A stretch of DNA of 64,000 nucleotides, taken from contig JAWKNL010000005.1 in assembly GCA_041391725.1 (NCBI GenBank), positions 260,222 to 324,221 on the forward strand. The letters run 5' to 3'. The DNA is from JAGQVA01 sp041391725. GTDB taxonomy: Bacteria; Bacteroidota; Bacteroidia; J057. Below, piece by piece: positions 27,540-37,440 of the stretch. Position numbers and translations under genes: made by a program. The first letter of the stretch is position 1. Every line of letters begins with the position of its first letter. Under the pieces are notes generated by a model that did not search any database, was not told the origin of the DNA, and saw only the letters and a program-made list of their open reading frames with translations.

Positions 27540-27557
27540 ATGGGTATAACTGAAATG

Positions 27558-27588
27558 AAAAAAGGCGGATCAACGATCCGCCTTTTTT
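27558..27588. terminator. Bidirectional intrinsic terminator
   Basis: Arms GGCGGATC and GATCCGCC with an AAC loop, A6 on the left and T6 on the right. It separates the convergent beta-helix gene (plus) and the end of the glycan operon (minus). Confidence 0.93.
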
Positions 27589-27601
27589 ATTGATATTTTT
27601 G

Positions 27602-28543
27602 TCACACAATAAAAGGATGGCCTACCTTCATATTTGAAATTATCGGGCTGGTTCTGATTTTGTGTACCAGTTCGATCGAAGGTCGGGCATCTTCGATGCC
27701 GAATCCTCTGCCATCCAGAATGGCTTCGTACATCTTTGTATGGAGATCAGTAAAACCTTCTGAGAACTCAATTTCCTCGCCGTCATATTTGATGGAGCGG
27801 TAAGTAGGTTGTCCTTTGGCAGCAATTTCTTCCGGAAGATCACTTTTGTCAATGCTCAGAAACCAGGAGACCTCCGCATTTTCGAGTTCCAGCATGCCAC
27901 CCATTTTTGATTTTTCCCTGAGATACACTTCGCTGTGCTGGGGTTTGCCAAAGAGCCAGATCAGCATATCAAAGAAGTGGATGCCGATATTGGTGGCGAT
28001 ACCTCCTGATTTGTCTTCATCTCCCTTCCATGAGTAATGATACCACGGACCCCGGGAGGTGATATAGGTGAGTTCCAACTGATATTTTTTGTCTCTTTTT
28101 TCGGAGTCAAATTTTTCTTTCAGTTTGATCAGCGATTCGTGTACGCGGAGCTGAAGGATATTATAAATTTTTCCCGAACTTTCGGCTTCCAACTCTGCAA
28201 GGGCATCGAGGTGCCAGGGCGTAGCCACCAGGGGTTTTTCGCAGATCGCATCACATCCGACGCGCAGTGCAAGGCGGATATGGGCGTCGTGCAGGTAGTT
28301 GGGCGCGCAGATGGTGAGATAATCGACACCGGGGCGGTTGGGATCTCTTTTCAGCCTTTCGAGGTGGCGGTCAAACCGCTCAAATTCAGTAAAAAATGCC
28401 ACATTGGAGGAATACCGATCCAGAATACCGACCGAGTCGTGAGGATCTACAGCCGCAACCAGCCGGTTGCCCGTATCATGAATCGCTTTCAGGTGCCTGG
28501 GAGCAATGTAGCCGGCCACGCCGGTAATGGCAAAATATTTCAT
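27602..28543 (-). CDS. wbpB: Gfo/Idh/MocA oxidoreductase, WbpB/WlbA-like
   Basis: 313 residues. It closely follows the WbpB/WlbA pattern: N-terminal ITGVAGYIAPRHLKAI dinucleotide fold, SVGILDRY, DYLTICAPNYLHDAHI, the catalytic-lysine motif CEKPLV, and GGIATNIGIHFFDML with the conserved His of the active site. WbpB oxidises the 3-OH of UDP-GlcNAcA with NAD, the first step to UDP-GlcNAc(3NAc)A. It is the last gene of the minus-strand operon, 63 bp after the WbpI-like epimerase, which acts later in the same route. The aminotransferase (WbpE) and acetyltransferase (WbpD) that should come between are not in the window. Confidence 0.87.
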   Translation of the reverse strand: MKYFAITGVAGYIAPRHLKAIHDTGNRLVAAVDPHDSVGILDRYSSNVAFFTEFERFDRHLERLKRDPNRPGVDYLTICAPNYLHDAHIRLALRVGCDAICEKPLVATPWHLDALAELEAESSGKIYNILQLRVHESLIKLKEKFDSEKRDKKYQLELTYITSRGPWYHYSWKGDEDKSGGIATNIGIHFFDMLIWLFGKPQHSEVYLREKSKMGGMLELENAEVSWFLSIDKSDLPEEIAAKGQPTYRSIKYDGEEIEFSEGFTDLHTKMYEAILDGRGFGIEDARPSIELVHKIRTSPIISNMKVGHPFIV

Positions 28544-28605
28544 ATGGGGGTAAGATAAAATTGGAAATTGAATATGTCAAGATGAAGATAAAAAGGATAA
28601 TTTTC

Positions 28606-29735
28606 TCAGGGAAGTATCGCTGCTAAAATTATTTCTCCCGAATTTCCTCCACCAAAGAATTTTTGTGCTTCGGAAACGAAGGTCAGATTACCGGCCTTCG
28701 TTTTTTCCCACCAGTATTCTACCGCTTCGAGAATTTTTTCCGGCTCAGGGCCGGTGATGATATTTCCTCCGGCTTCTACGGTTTCTACCCATTCGGTTTC
28801 GGTGCGAAGGGTGATGCAGGGACAGTCAAGGAAAAAGGCTTCTTTCTGAAGTCCACCTGAATCGGTCAGCGCAAATCGCGCATTGCCGACAAGTTCCAGC
28901 ATTTCGAGGTATCCGACTGGTTCGCAGATCAGGAGTTGTGGCACTGCTTTCCAGTCGGGAAGCATTTTGGGCAACAGATGAAATAGGCGGGGATGAAGCG
29001 GAAAAACGATGGGAAGCCGCATTTCGGCAACCTGATTGAGTGTATCGAGGATCGCTTTCAGTATGGCCGGATCGCTGGTGTTTTCGGCTCTGTGAATGGT
29101 AGCGACTGCATAACCACCGGGGGTGAGATGCATATCTGCCAGAATCGTGGATTTTTCGGCGGCTATTTTTCGGTTGTGAATGACCGTATCGTACATGATG
29201 TCTCCCGTCAGAACAGATACCGACTCCAGGCCTTCATTCCGGAGGTTTTCCATGGCCGTTTCTGTAGGTGCCAGCAGAATATTGGAAATATGGTCCGATA
29301 CAATCCGGTTGATTTCTTCGGGCATGGCGCGGTTAAAGCTGCGGAGCCCGGCTTCGACATGGGCCAGCGGGATATGTAGTTTTACTGCTGCGAGCGCGGC
29401 GGCTGCGGTCGAGTTGGTATCACCGAAGATAACCACCATGTCGGGCTTCTCGTCGAGGAGCACTTTTTCAATGCCTATCAGCATTTTGCCGGTCTGTTCT
29501 CCGTGCGAGCCCGACCCTACTGATAGGTTAAAATCGGGATAAGGGATACCCAGATCGTCAAAAAATACATCCGACATTTTTGCCGTCATAATGCTGGCCG
29601 GTGTGAATGGTCTTGTGGACAATCTGTTGGTCCTGGTTTTCATTGGCCATGCAGAATGGCTCGGGTAAAAGGAGCAATTTTGATAAACTGGGGCCGTGCC
29701 CCAACGACGCTGATAATCTTAAACGGTTTGCTCAT
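28606..29735 (-). pseudogene. wbpI: UDP-GlcNAc(3NAc)A 2-epimerase, WbpI/WecB-like, frameshifted near the 5' end
   Basis: The true start is the ATG at 29733-29735, giving MSKPFKIISVVGARPQFIKI, the normal WecB/WbpI N terminus; it overlaps the previous gene by 17 bp. Frame is lost at 29649-29655 and regained in a second frame (ENQDQQIVHKTIHTGQHYD). It is lost again in a run of five A at 29577-29581 and regained as MSDVFFDDLGIP. The rest is intact: SHGEQTGKML, FGDTNSTAAAALAA, HVEAGLRSFNRAMPEE, ATIHRAEN, LTDSGGLQKEAF. The restored protein would be about 376 residues, as usual. The family inverts C2 of UDP-GlcNAc-type sugars. Whether the gene is really broken or mis-sequenced is open. Confidence 0.8.
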
Positions 29736-31464
29736 AATTGGTTTTATCCGAAATAGTCTTGCGAAAGTGAACAGCATCCTCCTGTAAGAGTTGTGACATT
29801 TTTTCTATCAGGAGCATTCTCATGCCCAGAAGCGCGAAGTCTGTCCGGGCTTTTTCTATAGGTTTTTTTACAGATTTAATAATTTGAGGTGAAATCTTTT
29901 TCCGCAGATTCCTCCGAAACTGATACAACCAGGTGTGAGAAGTATCGCGGGCGGATTGTTGAATCGGAGAGATCAGCATTTGTTTCATGGAATGGTCAAA
30001 TATCTCATTCCCGGATACCGATTGCAGGTACTCCAGTATGTAACGACTTACCTTTGGTTGGTTGGCAAAACTTTCTTCCGTTGCCAGGGCCTGACTGGAG
30101 GCAAAGGGAACTTTGGGATATTTTTTCCGGATAAGTTCTTTAAAGACGGCCTTCCGCAGGTGAACTTCGGCTGGCAACCCACCCAGAATGCTTACCAGTT
30201 GGCGGTTGATATAAGGATTTACCGTCTCTACATATCCGAGTTTGAGATCTGAAAGTGCGGTCTGAATAAAAGGGAAATAAAACATTCTGTCGAGGCGTAC
30301 ACTCCATGCGTTGAGTGATTCATTTTCCCTTTGTTGAAGCGAATCAGGAATACGTTGCCCGGGAAATTCGGAAACCCATGTGGCAGAAAGATCCTTGTAG
30401 TCGCGCAGGGTGAGGAGGTAGTAGTTGTACCTCGCTTCAAAAGAATTGCCCGCGCTTCTGAGATCGAAGGTATGATCCCCTCTGATAATCCCGGCATTGC
30501 CCGATTCGAAAATATATTTCCAGGTGAAAAAGAGATCCATGTACCCGGTAATCTTATCGGTACGGCCCTCGCCATTGATCAGAAACCTGCGGATCAGCTC
30601 TTCAATCTGGTCTGATAGATTTTTAATAGGCAAAAATTCAAAGTCCATACCGATCTGCGAAGCGAGTTCGCTGGCTACAACCGTATCAGAGTCGGGAATA
30701 AGAATCGAGCCTGCTTTCCCCCAGCTCAGGCCTTTCATTTGGTTTACGTTGGGCAGGTAATAACATAATCCACGGCTGTCATATCCGCCAGAAAGTAACA
30801 TCGTCCAGTATTGGGGGGTCAGTTTTATATTACCCACCGACTCCCTCAGTGTCTGATCGTAAAAGGTTTCTAATTTGGAGTGGGGAATGTGATTCTGAAT
30901 AAAATGTATCGGATGCGTTTTTACATTGATTTTCCACTCTTTCCGGTCAAGCGTGAGCGCACTGTTTCCCTGAAGGTATTGAATACGAGTGTCCCATGAA
31001 AGGCCGGGTCCTAATGTACCCGAAGACAGGAACCACGGATACACATTTTCATTGGGCTGATAGTTTTCGAGAAAATGAATGATTGACCGTTGAGAAGTGG
31101 AAACAATCAGCCGCTGCGAATCAAAATAGTACCATACGGTTCGGGTTGCCAGCAGGTCTGTCAGTACTTCTATGGAATCATTATTTGCTCTGAAAATCAC
31201 ATAATTCCCATCAGGTGCAGGGCTTTCCGGTTTCCACCAGGTTTCCTCTCCATCAAATAATTTTCCCAGACAGACCGAGTCTTCGTGGTATTTCAGGATT
31301 GCGGACGGATTGAGAATGCCCCAATGCAGATTTCCCTGACTATGGATCAGGGGCGCGTTGGGGTTCATATCATCGGGTAGCAATCGTTGAAATACTGAAT
31401 GTATTTTCCTGGAAAAGTCTGGAATTTTGGAGTCTCTGGTACAAATCAGAAGAATTTTTGACAT
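29719..31464 (-). CDS. Asparagine-synthetase-like amidotransferase, copy B
   Basis: 581 residues. The C-terminal half is an Asn_synthase domain with the ATP-pyrophosphatase P-loop LLSGGYDSRG (about residue 220). The N-terminal half resembles the Ntn glutaminase fold (DGNYVIFRANNDSIEVLTD, TVWYYFDSQRLIVSTSQRSI) but starts MSKILLICTR, so the Cys2 nucleophile needed to split glutamine is missing. Such proteins in glycan loci are thought to amidate a uronic-acid carboxyl; here ammonia would have to come from elsewhere, or the reaction may differ. Paralogue of the gene just upstream. Its end overlaps the WbpI-like start. Confidence 0.8.
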   Translation of the reverse strand: MSKILLICTRDSKIPDFSRKIHSVFQRLLPDDMNPNAPLIHSQGNLHWGILNPSAILKYHEDSVCLGKLFDGEETWWKPESPAPDGNYVIFRANNDSIEVLTDLLATRTVWYYFDSQRLIVSTSQRSIIHFLENYQPNENVYPWFLSSGTLGPGLSWDTRIQYLQGNSALTLDRKEWKINVKTHPIHFIQNHIPHSKLETFYDQTLRESVGNIKLTPQYWTMLLSGGYDSRGLCYYLPNVNQMKGLSWGKAGSILIPDSDTVVASELASQIGMDFEFLPIKNLSDQIEELIRRFLINGEGRTDKITGYMDLFFTWKYIFESGNAGIIRGDHTFDLRSAGNSFEARYNYYLLTLRDYKDLSATWVSEFPGQRIPDSLQQRENESLNAWSVRLDRMFYFPFIQTALSDLKLGYVETVNPYINRQLVSILGGLPAEVHLRKAVFKELIRKKYPKVPFASSQALATEESFANQPKVSRYILEYLQSVSGNEIFDHSMKQMLISPIQQSARDTSHTWLYQFRRNLRKKISPQIIKSVKKPIEKARTDFALLGMRMLLIEKMSQLLQEDAVHFRKTISDKTNYEQTV

Positions 31465-31522
31465 GTAGTTTTGTGTATAATGAATTCCTGTGCTTCATTA
31501 ATTTAGGGAAATTATGAATTAT

Positions 31523-33253
31523 TTATTGATAAATCATAGACTCCGTCTTGGACTGGTGGGTAGAAAAATCCTTTGCTGCCCGGAGGCAGAGTACGGCACG
31601 AAATGCTACCAGATTCAAATTGATTTCTGCAGGCAGGGCTTTTTTGCCAAAACTCTTGATATTTTTGATCCCGAGCCGCTCCTTCAGGCCTTTGAGAAAT
31701 TTTTTCTTCTCGCTTTTCTTGTTAAGATCACTGTTTGCTATCCTCAACCGGGAAATCAGAAACTGGAGAATCTCATCCGGGAGAACATGCTTATTCAATC
31801 CTGCCTTCAGTTCCCGCTCAATAAAAGCCACTGCCTCAGGGGTAGCAATCAGATCGGCAATTTTATGGCTGGCATTATAGGTAGCAAATGGAATATCGGG
31901 GGTTTTTAAAGTGACAATTTCCTTAAACAATACCTTTTTAAACCTGTACTCGTCAGGTAAAGAATAGGCATTTTCAATCACCGGCCTGCTCAGAAACGGC
32001 GAACACATTTCCAGATAACAGGTCTTAATGGTATTGAGCGCAGCCTGAAGATACGGAAGCCGGAAGCTGTGATACAACCTTGCACTCCAGTCTATGAGCG
32101 ACTCCCCTTGTTTCAGCCAGAGGCCTTCAGGCCATGTGAGCTTGGCAAGACCGTATTTCTCAAAAATGCGGGTATTGCTGTACTGATCCAGCCCGATAAT
32201 ACCATTTACTTTGATCGTGTCTTCAATAGAATGGATATTTTTGGTCTCATATACCTGGTCTGCGCGCAACATTCCCTCTACGCCGGATTCGAAAAGCTGG
32301 CGCCAGAGATCAAGCCCGTCGCTATAGCCGGCAATGTGATCGGTGCGACCATCGGAGGCGGTAAAGAACCGATTGAATAAAGTTTCAAACGAAACTTTGG
32401 CATCAAGGGTAAAAAAGCGGAAAGGGAGGTTGAAATGCTCGGTCAGGGATCGGGCTACATAAGCATCGCTGAGGTGATGGTCAAGTACATTTGACAATCC
32501 CCAGGTCACACATTTAATTTTCCTTCTGTTGTGAAGATAAAGCAGCAAAGCCCGGCTGTCGTATCCACCTGAAAGCGATATTACCCATTTATCTTCCGGA
32601 AAAGACATCGACCCGATGGTCTCCTCCAGTACCTCATCTGTAAGATTGCGGTGATAGGCCAGTTCGCCTTCCTGAATATTCAGCCCGATCTCGGGGGTGG
32701 TGGCTGTAACTTTCCAGTTCTCCCGGTCGAGTACTACTGTACCATCCGGAGAAACGCTTTTCAGCCTTTTATCCCAGGCAAAACCCGGGCCGAGCGTACC
32801 GGTCGATAGCATCCAGGGAAGTACGTCCCGGTTGAGTTCAAATCCATTCAGAAAAAGTAAAATCGCCCGCTGGCTGGTGGATGCGATAAAAGTACTGTTG
32901 TCATGGTAATACCAGATGGTCTGAGAAGCCACCATATCTGTTACCAGTTCGACATGCCCGGCATCAAATCTGAACAGGGAAAAAGAACCGATAGGTTTGG
33001 GGTCAAATGGCTTATCCCAGCGGACGCCATCGTCTGCAAACGCTGCTCCCAGGCAAACAGCGTTTGCCGTTTTACCTACAATGGAAACAGGGTTTATAAT
33101 TGCATACTCCAGATTCTCGTCCACAGCCAGAATTTCTGCCGGATTCGGAGTTATATTATCGGGTATTATCTGCGAAGATATATATGCTCCAAGTTCAGGG
33201 GAAAGCAGTGGTGCAGTATCTTCCTTTCTGCAGATGAGAAGGAATTTTGCCAT
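31523..33253 (-). CDS. Asparagine-synthetase-like amidotransferase, copy A
   Basis: 576 residues, same plan as copy B. N-terminal Ntn-like region without Cys2 (starts MAKFLLICRK), conserved block TIWYYHDNSTFIASTSQRAI, then the pyrophosphatase P-loop SLSGGYDSRA near residue 227 and WGLSN where the acidic-substrate pocket lies. The two copies share SSGTLGPGLSWD/STGTLGPGFAWD and other blocks, so they arose by tandem duplication and then diverged considerably. It starts 2 bp after the GT2 gene, indicating the same transcript. Amidation of a sugar acid is the likely role but the acceptor is unknown. Confidence 0.8.
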   Translation of the reverse strand: MAKFLLICRKEDTAPLLSPELGAYISSQIIPDNITPNPAEILAVDENLEYAIINPVSIVGKTANAVCLGAAFADDGVRWDKPFDPKPIGSFSLFRFDAGHVELVTDMVASQTIWYYHDNSTFIASTSQRAILLFLNGFELNRDVLPWMLSTGTLGPGFAWDKRLKSVSPDGTVVLDRENWKVTATTPEIGLNIQEGELAYHRNLTDEVLEETIGSMSFPEDKWVISLSGGYDSRALLLYLHNRRKIKCVTWGLSNVLDHHLSDAYVARSLTEHFNLPFRFFTLDAKVSFETLFNRFFTASDGRTDHIAGYSDGLDLWRQLFESGVEGMLRADQVYETKNIHSIEDTIKVNGIIGLDQYSNTRIFEKYGLAKLTWPEGLWLKQGESLIDWSARLYHSFRLPYLQAALNTIKTCYLEMCSPFLSRPVIENAYSLPDEYRFKKVLFKEIVTLKTPDIPFATYNASHKIADLIATPEAVAFIERELKAGLNKHVLPDEILQFLISRLRIANSDLNKKSEKKKFLKGLKERLGIKNIKSFGKKALPAEINLNLVAFRAVLCLRAAKDFSTHQSKTESMIYQ

Positions 33254-33255
33254 GG

Positions 33256-34350
33256 CTAATTTTTTTGTTGCTGGTTGAAAATGCTGGTAGAAAAATGGTA
33301 CAACTCGTCGAAATACCGCTTGCTCTGCAGGGAAAGGAAACCAATTCCCAGGAATTGAAGCGATGCCAGCAAGGTGATCCCACCTACAACAAATGCATGG
33401 GGTTTTAGATAAAAAACGGCTTTGACAGCTTCGGTAAACTGGTCATCAAATCCGCCGGGAGGAACCTGTATATCGGGATAAATCTGAATCGTGTGAATGA
33501 AAATCCATCCGATCATATACATCGACAGAATAAACAGAATCAACCCCACGCTCATAAAAAATGCATAGGGGCGGAAAATAAAGCCCGTCATCAGCCCTGC
33601 GAGTATGCCTTTCAGCACCCGGATGCTGGATGTGCGGGTCTGACCCAGTTCTTTCTGGAAACTCCAGTCGAGGTGTGCCGGAATCTCCTCGATTCTTGCT
33701 CTGATAATCAGGCCTTTGTAGATGATTTCGGGGTTAATCGAATACGTATTTGACTTCAGGTTGAGCTTTTTGAGAAAGGATTTTCTGTAGGCCCGGACCA
33801 TACTGGTGAAGGTGGAGATTTTTTGAGGCGCAACCAACTTCATGAAATAGTTGACCACCTTGCTCATCATCAGCCGCGAACCGGGAACAGCCGTGTTTTT
33901 TCCTCCTTTCATATAGGGGGAGGCAATGACCATGTCGGCTTCGGTTTCTTCCAGTTTGGTAAGCAGGCGCTCGATATGATCCGGAGAATAACTGAGGTCC
34001 AGATCCATGACAATCACATACTCTCCATTGGAAATTTCAAAACCGGTTTTCATCGCGCCACCGAGGTTTTTGTTGACATTGTGGTGGTGCACGACTACCT
34101 GCGGGTGATCTTTGGCGAAGTTGTCGGCGAGTTCGGCTGTCCCATCTTTACTTCCGTCGTTTACTACAACGATTTCGTAGTCAAAACGCGCAGAAAGGCT
34201 GTCCATATATTCGCAAAGCCGGGCGAGGTTTTTTGTAATAATGGCCGACTCATTATAAGCAGGCGTAATAATGGACACCAATGGGCGTGAGTCCATAGAA
34301 GCAACGTTTACAGGATTGACCAAGGCAGTGGATTGGGGGCTCATTGCCAT
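33256..34350 (-). CDS. Family 2 glycosyltransferase with C-terminal membrane helices
   Basis: 364 residues. GT-A fold of the DPM1/ArnC type: SIITPAYNESAIITKNLARL, VVNDGSKDGTAEL, the NKNLGGAMKTGFEIS loop and the DxD-type metal site in VMDLDLSYSP. A long acceptor region is followed by two C-terminal membrane helices (about 260-290 and 320-345). Enzymes of this plan move a sugar from a nucleotide to undecaprenyl phosphate at the inner leaflet. The next genes downstream in coordinate order (34363-35135) encode a flippase-like pair, which fits that job. A start at 34293 (MDSRPLVS) is also possible. Confidence 0.88.
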   Translation of the reverse strand: MAMSPQSTALVNPVNVASMDSRPLVSIITPAYNESAIITKNLARLCEYMDSLSARFDYEIVVVNDGSKDGTAELADNFAKDHPQVVVHHHNVNKNLGGAMKTGFEISNGEYVIVMDLDLSYSPDHIERLLTKLEETEADMVIASPYMKGGKNTAVPGSRLMMSKVVNYFMKLVAPQKISTFTSMVRAYRKSFLKKLNLKSNTYSINPEIIYKGLIIRARIEEIPAHLDWSFQKELGQTRTSSIRVLKGILAGLMTGFIFRPYAFFMSVGLILFILSMYMIGWIFIHTIQIYPDIQVPPGGFDDQFTEAVKAVFYLKPHAFVVGGITLLASLQFLGIGFLSLQSKRYFDELYHFSTSIFNQQQKN

Positions 34351-34362
34351 ATTCAGATTTGT

Positions 34363-34725
34363 TTAGCTAAATGCAATCAGGAAAATTCCAGCACAGATGA
34401 TGCCAATACCGATTTTGCGGTAGTTGGAGATTTTTTCATTGTAAATAAGTCTTGCACCAATAGGTACCAGTATATAATTGAGACTGAGAAACGGAAACAC
34501 ATAACTGAGTTCCATGCTTGAAAGTGCCAGCATCCAGAATACCGCAGCCACCCCGTTTAACAACAGTCCTGCAATAATATGACGCTGGAAAAGCATCTTT
34601 ATAACCTTTTGAATTATACCGGCATCTTCCGAAGTATCTTCAGGCAGGGATACCCCCTTTTTAAAGGCAAACTGTGAGAGGGTAACCAGAATGATGCTGC
34701 TGAACAGATAGATATGTGGATTCAT
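34363..34725 (-). CDS. Small EamA/SMR-type transporter subunit (ArnE/ArnF-like)
   Basis: 120 residues with four membrane helices and a C-terminal half of EamA/SMR type (SYVFPFLSLNYILVPIGARLIYNEKIS). Such small proteins pair as heterodimers; ArnE/ArnF move undecaprenyl-phosphate-aminoarabinose across the inner membrane. It overlaps the next small transporter by 4 bp (ATGA), so the two are probably made together and act as a pair. The cargo is presumably the lipid-linked sugar made by the adjacent GT2. Confidence 0.75.
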   Translation of the reverse strand: MNPHIYLFSSIILVTLSQFAFKKGVSLPEDTSEDAGIIQKVIKMLFQRHIIAGLLLNGVAAVFWMLALSSMELSYVFPFLSLNYILVPIGARLIYNEKISNYRKIGIGIICAGIFLIAFS

Positions 34726-35135
34726 GACAATTTTATATCTTTTGACATTACAACAACACCCGAAATAATCACCAGCGCTCCGACTACCCGGAGCAGGTTG
34801 ATTTGTTCATCAAACAGTATCCAGGCGCCAATAAAAATCAGAAAATACTGCATCGTGCCTGCCGGATAAGCAAAACTGAGATCCAGTTTTGTCAGGCAGA
34901 GTATCCAGAATACGACTCCCAGTCCATATAAAGCCAGACCCGCGATAACCGGCAGGCTGATCATACGCAACAGGTAATCAGTAATCGGCGCGTCATCCGG
35001 AATTTCGCCCAGGTTGTGCATAGCTGATTTCAACACCAGTTGGCCTGCCACGCTGATCAGGATATCGATGATGAGGTAGATGATACCCAGCATCTGATCA
35101 TTCCGCTTCGAAGTAATAGCCTCTGCTCCTGTCAT
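34722..35135 (-). CDS. Small EamA/SMR-type transporter subunit (ArnE/ArnF-like), partner
   Basis: 137 residues, four membrane helices; N-terminal extension of about 15 polar residues. Contains the helix-loop-helix LDLSFAYPAGTMQYFLIFIGAWILFDEQI typical of half-size EamA proteins. It is paired by a 4-bp overlap with the gene at 34363. It begins 2 bp after the end of the deacetylase frame, within one tight minus-strand operon. Confidence 0.75.
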   Translation of the reverse strand: MTGAEAITSKRNDQMLGIIYLIIDILISVAGQLVLKSAMHNLGEIPDDAPITDYLLRMISLPVIAGLALYGLGVVFWILCLTKLDLSFAYPAGTMQYFLIFIGAWILFDEQINLLRVVGALVIISGVVVMSKDIKLS

Positions 35136-35137
35136 AG

Positions 35138-36099
35138 TTATGCGGTTACAACGTCCAGTGTTTTTAATTTTTTCTGCCCGGAAACTGCTTCATAGTGGCC
35201 CTGCATGGTGCGCAGTTCGTAATTGTTTTTCAGTATCCGGAACATCTCATGCATGACCCTGAGTTTCAGATCGCTTTTGACCCGCATGGCAGGAAAAAAT
35301 GCCAGATCCTGTGTATCATCAAAACCGATAAAATCCAGCGGGTGAAGCAATATAGAAGGAGCTGTGCCCGTCAGTTTGCACATGGCAATGGCAAAACGGA
35401 AGAAGGCAATTCCCAGGTGATAGTTGAAGGTGCTCAGATACAGGACATAACTGGCGTGGATAGGCACTTTAATACCGGCATGGTGGTCCTGGTATTTCGG
35501 TGAGCTGCATGCCATCGAGGGTCCACTTATAGGGTTTCAGGGGACGGAAGCCATCTTTCCAACTGCCAAACAGTCCTTTGCGCTGTTCTCTTTCTTCTTT
35601 GCTCAGTTTGCTGGTAGAAAGAAAATAGGCTCTGGCCAGCGGATTGAGGATATTGGGTAGGGTGGAAGCATCGTATTTGTACCCGCGTTTGGCCAGTACC
35701 CGCAGTACATTTTCGGAAAAACTGGATCCCGGCCCGCGGAAACCTACGGGCCTTACACCAGTTACCGTTTGATATGATCCTCCGCGAGTGCCAGTTCGGC
35801 GTTGATTTCTTCTTCCGAATAAATGTGCAGCCACGGGTCGTGGTGAAAAGTGTGATTACCTATATCATGACCTCTGCGGGAGATTTCGGCCAGTACTTCC
35901 CGGTTATGTTCAAAGGCCGCATCCTGTGCGACGATAAAAAGGTGATTTTGGTATCATGAGCATCCAGAAAGTCCAGTATTCTGGGTACGGCATAAGCGTG
36001 ATAGGAAGGATAAGATTCCCATCCCGGGTCGCCGTGGGTTTTCATATATGTCCACTGATCATCAAGGTCAAGAGAAAGGCTCGCGATCGGTTTGCTCAT
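35138..36099 (-). pseudogene. NodB-type polysaccharide deacetylase, frameshifted in three places
   Basis: One protein of about 320 residues spread over three frames. Frame 1 gives ASLSLDLDDQW (metal Asp pair). After a shift in the A5 run at 35936-35940 (plus strand) the reading continues with FFIVAQDAAF, GHDIGNHTFHH (metal-binding H-x3-H) and AEDHI. After a second shift near 35766-35773 comes TVTGVRPVGFRGPG, and after a third near 35478-35500 comes GIKVPIHASYVLYLSTF and the C terminus. All NodB motifs are conserved although in different frames, and no stop lies inside the correct frames. It would remove an N- or O-acyl group from a sugar, perhaps on a lipid carrier as ArnD does. Confidence 0.78.
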
Positions 36100-36116
36100 A
36101 GTCGGTAGCTAAAATT

Positions 36117-37440
36117 TTAACATGGATTTTGCCGGGCGGAGAAGTTGGAGCCAAACTGCTCTACGAATCTTTCTACATGCCTGGCAACAGAATTATTATT
36201 TAAAGTATCATTGACAAACTGAGAGGTATTCAGCACAAAAAAGTCGGGATGAAGGGTCTCTGTTTGCGGTACGATCTGAGAGTAATTGAGAAACTGTAGT
36301 GGCTGAACCTTAAATGCACGGTTGATATGAACACTTACAATTTCCTCGTCTTTGAGGTCGGAATAAAGGGTTTTACCCCTTAATAAACCATTCCTTCAGT
36401 TCGGCTTCAGGCTTTTTCAGCACGGGGTCGGTGGAAAGAATATATTTGGGAAAATAGGTAACCTCATGACCACCGGTTTCGGCGGTGTCCACCAGTGTAC
36501 TCATGCCTATGACTCCGGTAAAGGGAATCCGGCTATCGGCGAGATTGAGTACATAAAATGGGGTCAGCGGTTTTTTTGTCGCCATGACCATACAAACTAC
36601 GCCGAGGTATTCGATTTTGTCGAGGTTACCGGTGATTTCGACCAATGTGGGGTCTGCGACCTGCTGGAGTACATTTACCGGACTGGTAAATACTACGCGG
36701 TCAAAGTGTTCGGTTTCACCATCAGCTTCAATTACCAGCCCGCCATCGGGGTGAGGGGTGATGCTTGAAACTGTGGTTCCTTTGGCAACGGTAGCGCCTT
36801 TTTGGGTAAGCACCTTTTCCGCCTGCTCAAATACAGTTTTATATCCGCCTTCGACGTAACCCATCTGTTCCTCCCTGGCGGAATCATCACCGCGGGCCTC
36901 AAACAGCCGTTTGATATAAGTCCAGATGAATACTGCCGAAACACGCTTGTAATTCTCTCCGGAGTTTGGCCAGCAGCAGGGGCTTCCAGAATTTCTCGAA
37001 GGTCTTTCTTCCTCCAATTTTGACCAGCCATTCTTCAATGGTGATTTTTTCCATCGACTTCCAGTCATTGATCCGGGAAGCATACATGATGGTCAGGGCC
37101 AGTCTCACTTTGCTGACAATGCCCAGCGCGGGAAGAGGAGAAATTCCTTCGAGTTGCTGATGGAATAAAACTTCTCATTGACATAATATCCGGTATAGGT
37201 TTTTTTCCAGCGCAACTTATCCTTCAACCCGATGGATTCAAGATAATTGAGCAGGTATTTGTCCCCGGGAAGGATCACATGATAGAACCTGTCCCAGGTA
37301 AAATCCCCGAAATCGTGATAAGTCGCCAGTCCTCCCAACTGCTCATCCCGCTCAAATACCTTTACATAGGTATTTGCTCCCGCCAGCTTTTGAGCAAGTG
37401 CGAGGCCCATAAAACCTCCGCCGATAATGCCTATTTTCAT
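36117..37440 (-). pseudogene. FAD-dependent amine-oxidase-like oxidoreductase, frameshifted
   Basis: Starts MKIGIIGGGFMGLALAQKL with the GxGxxG FAD motif and VFERDEQLGGLA, the pattern of protoporphyrinogen-oxidase/desaturase-like proteins. Frame changes occur at about 37127-37133 (then VSKVRLALTIMYASRINDW), 36957-36965 (then GENYKRVSAVFIWTYIKRL) and 36371-36380 (then TLYSDLKDEEIVSVHINRA). The rebuilt protein is about 441 residues, ending at the TAA at 36117. Its start overlaps the epimerase stop (ATGA). Homologues commonly sit in exopolysaccharide loci beside the same deacetylase type; the reaction is not known. Confidence 0.75.
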
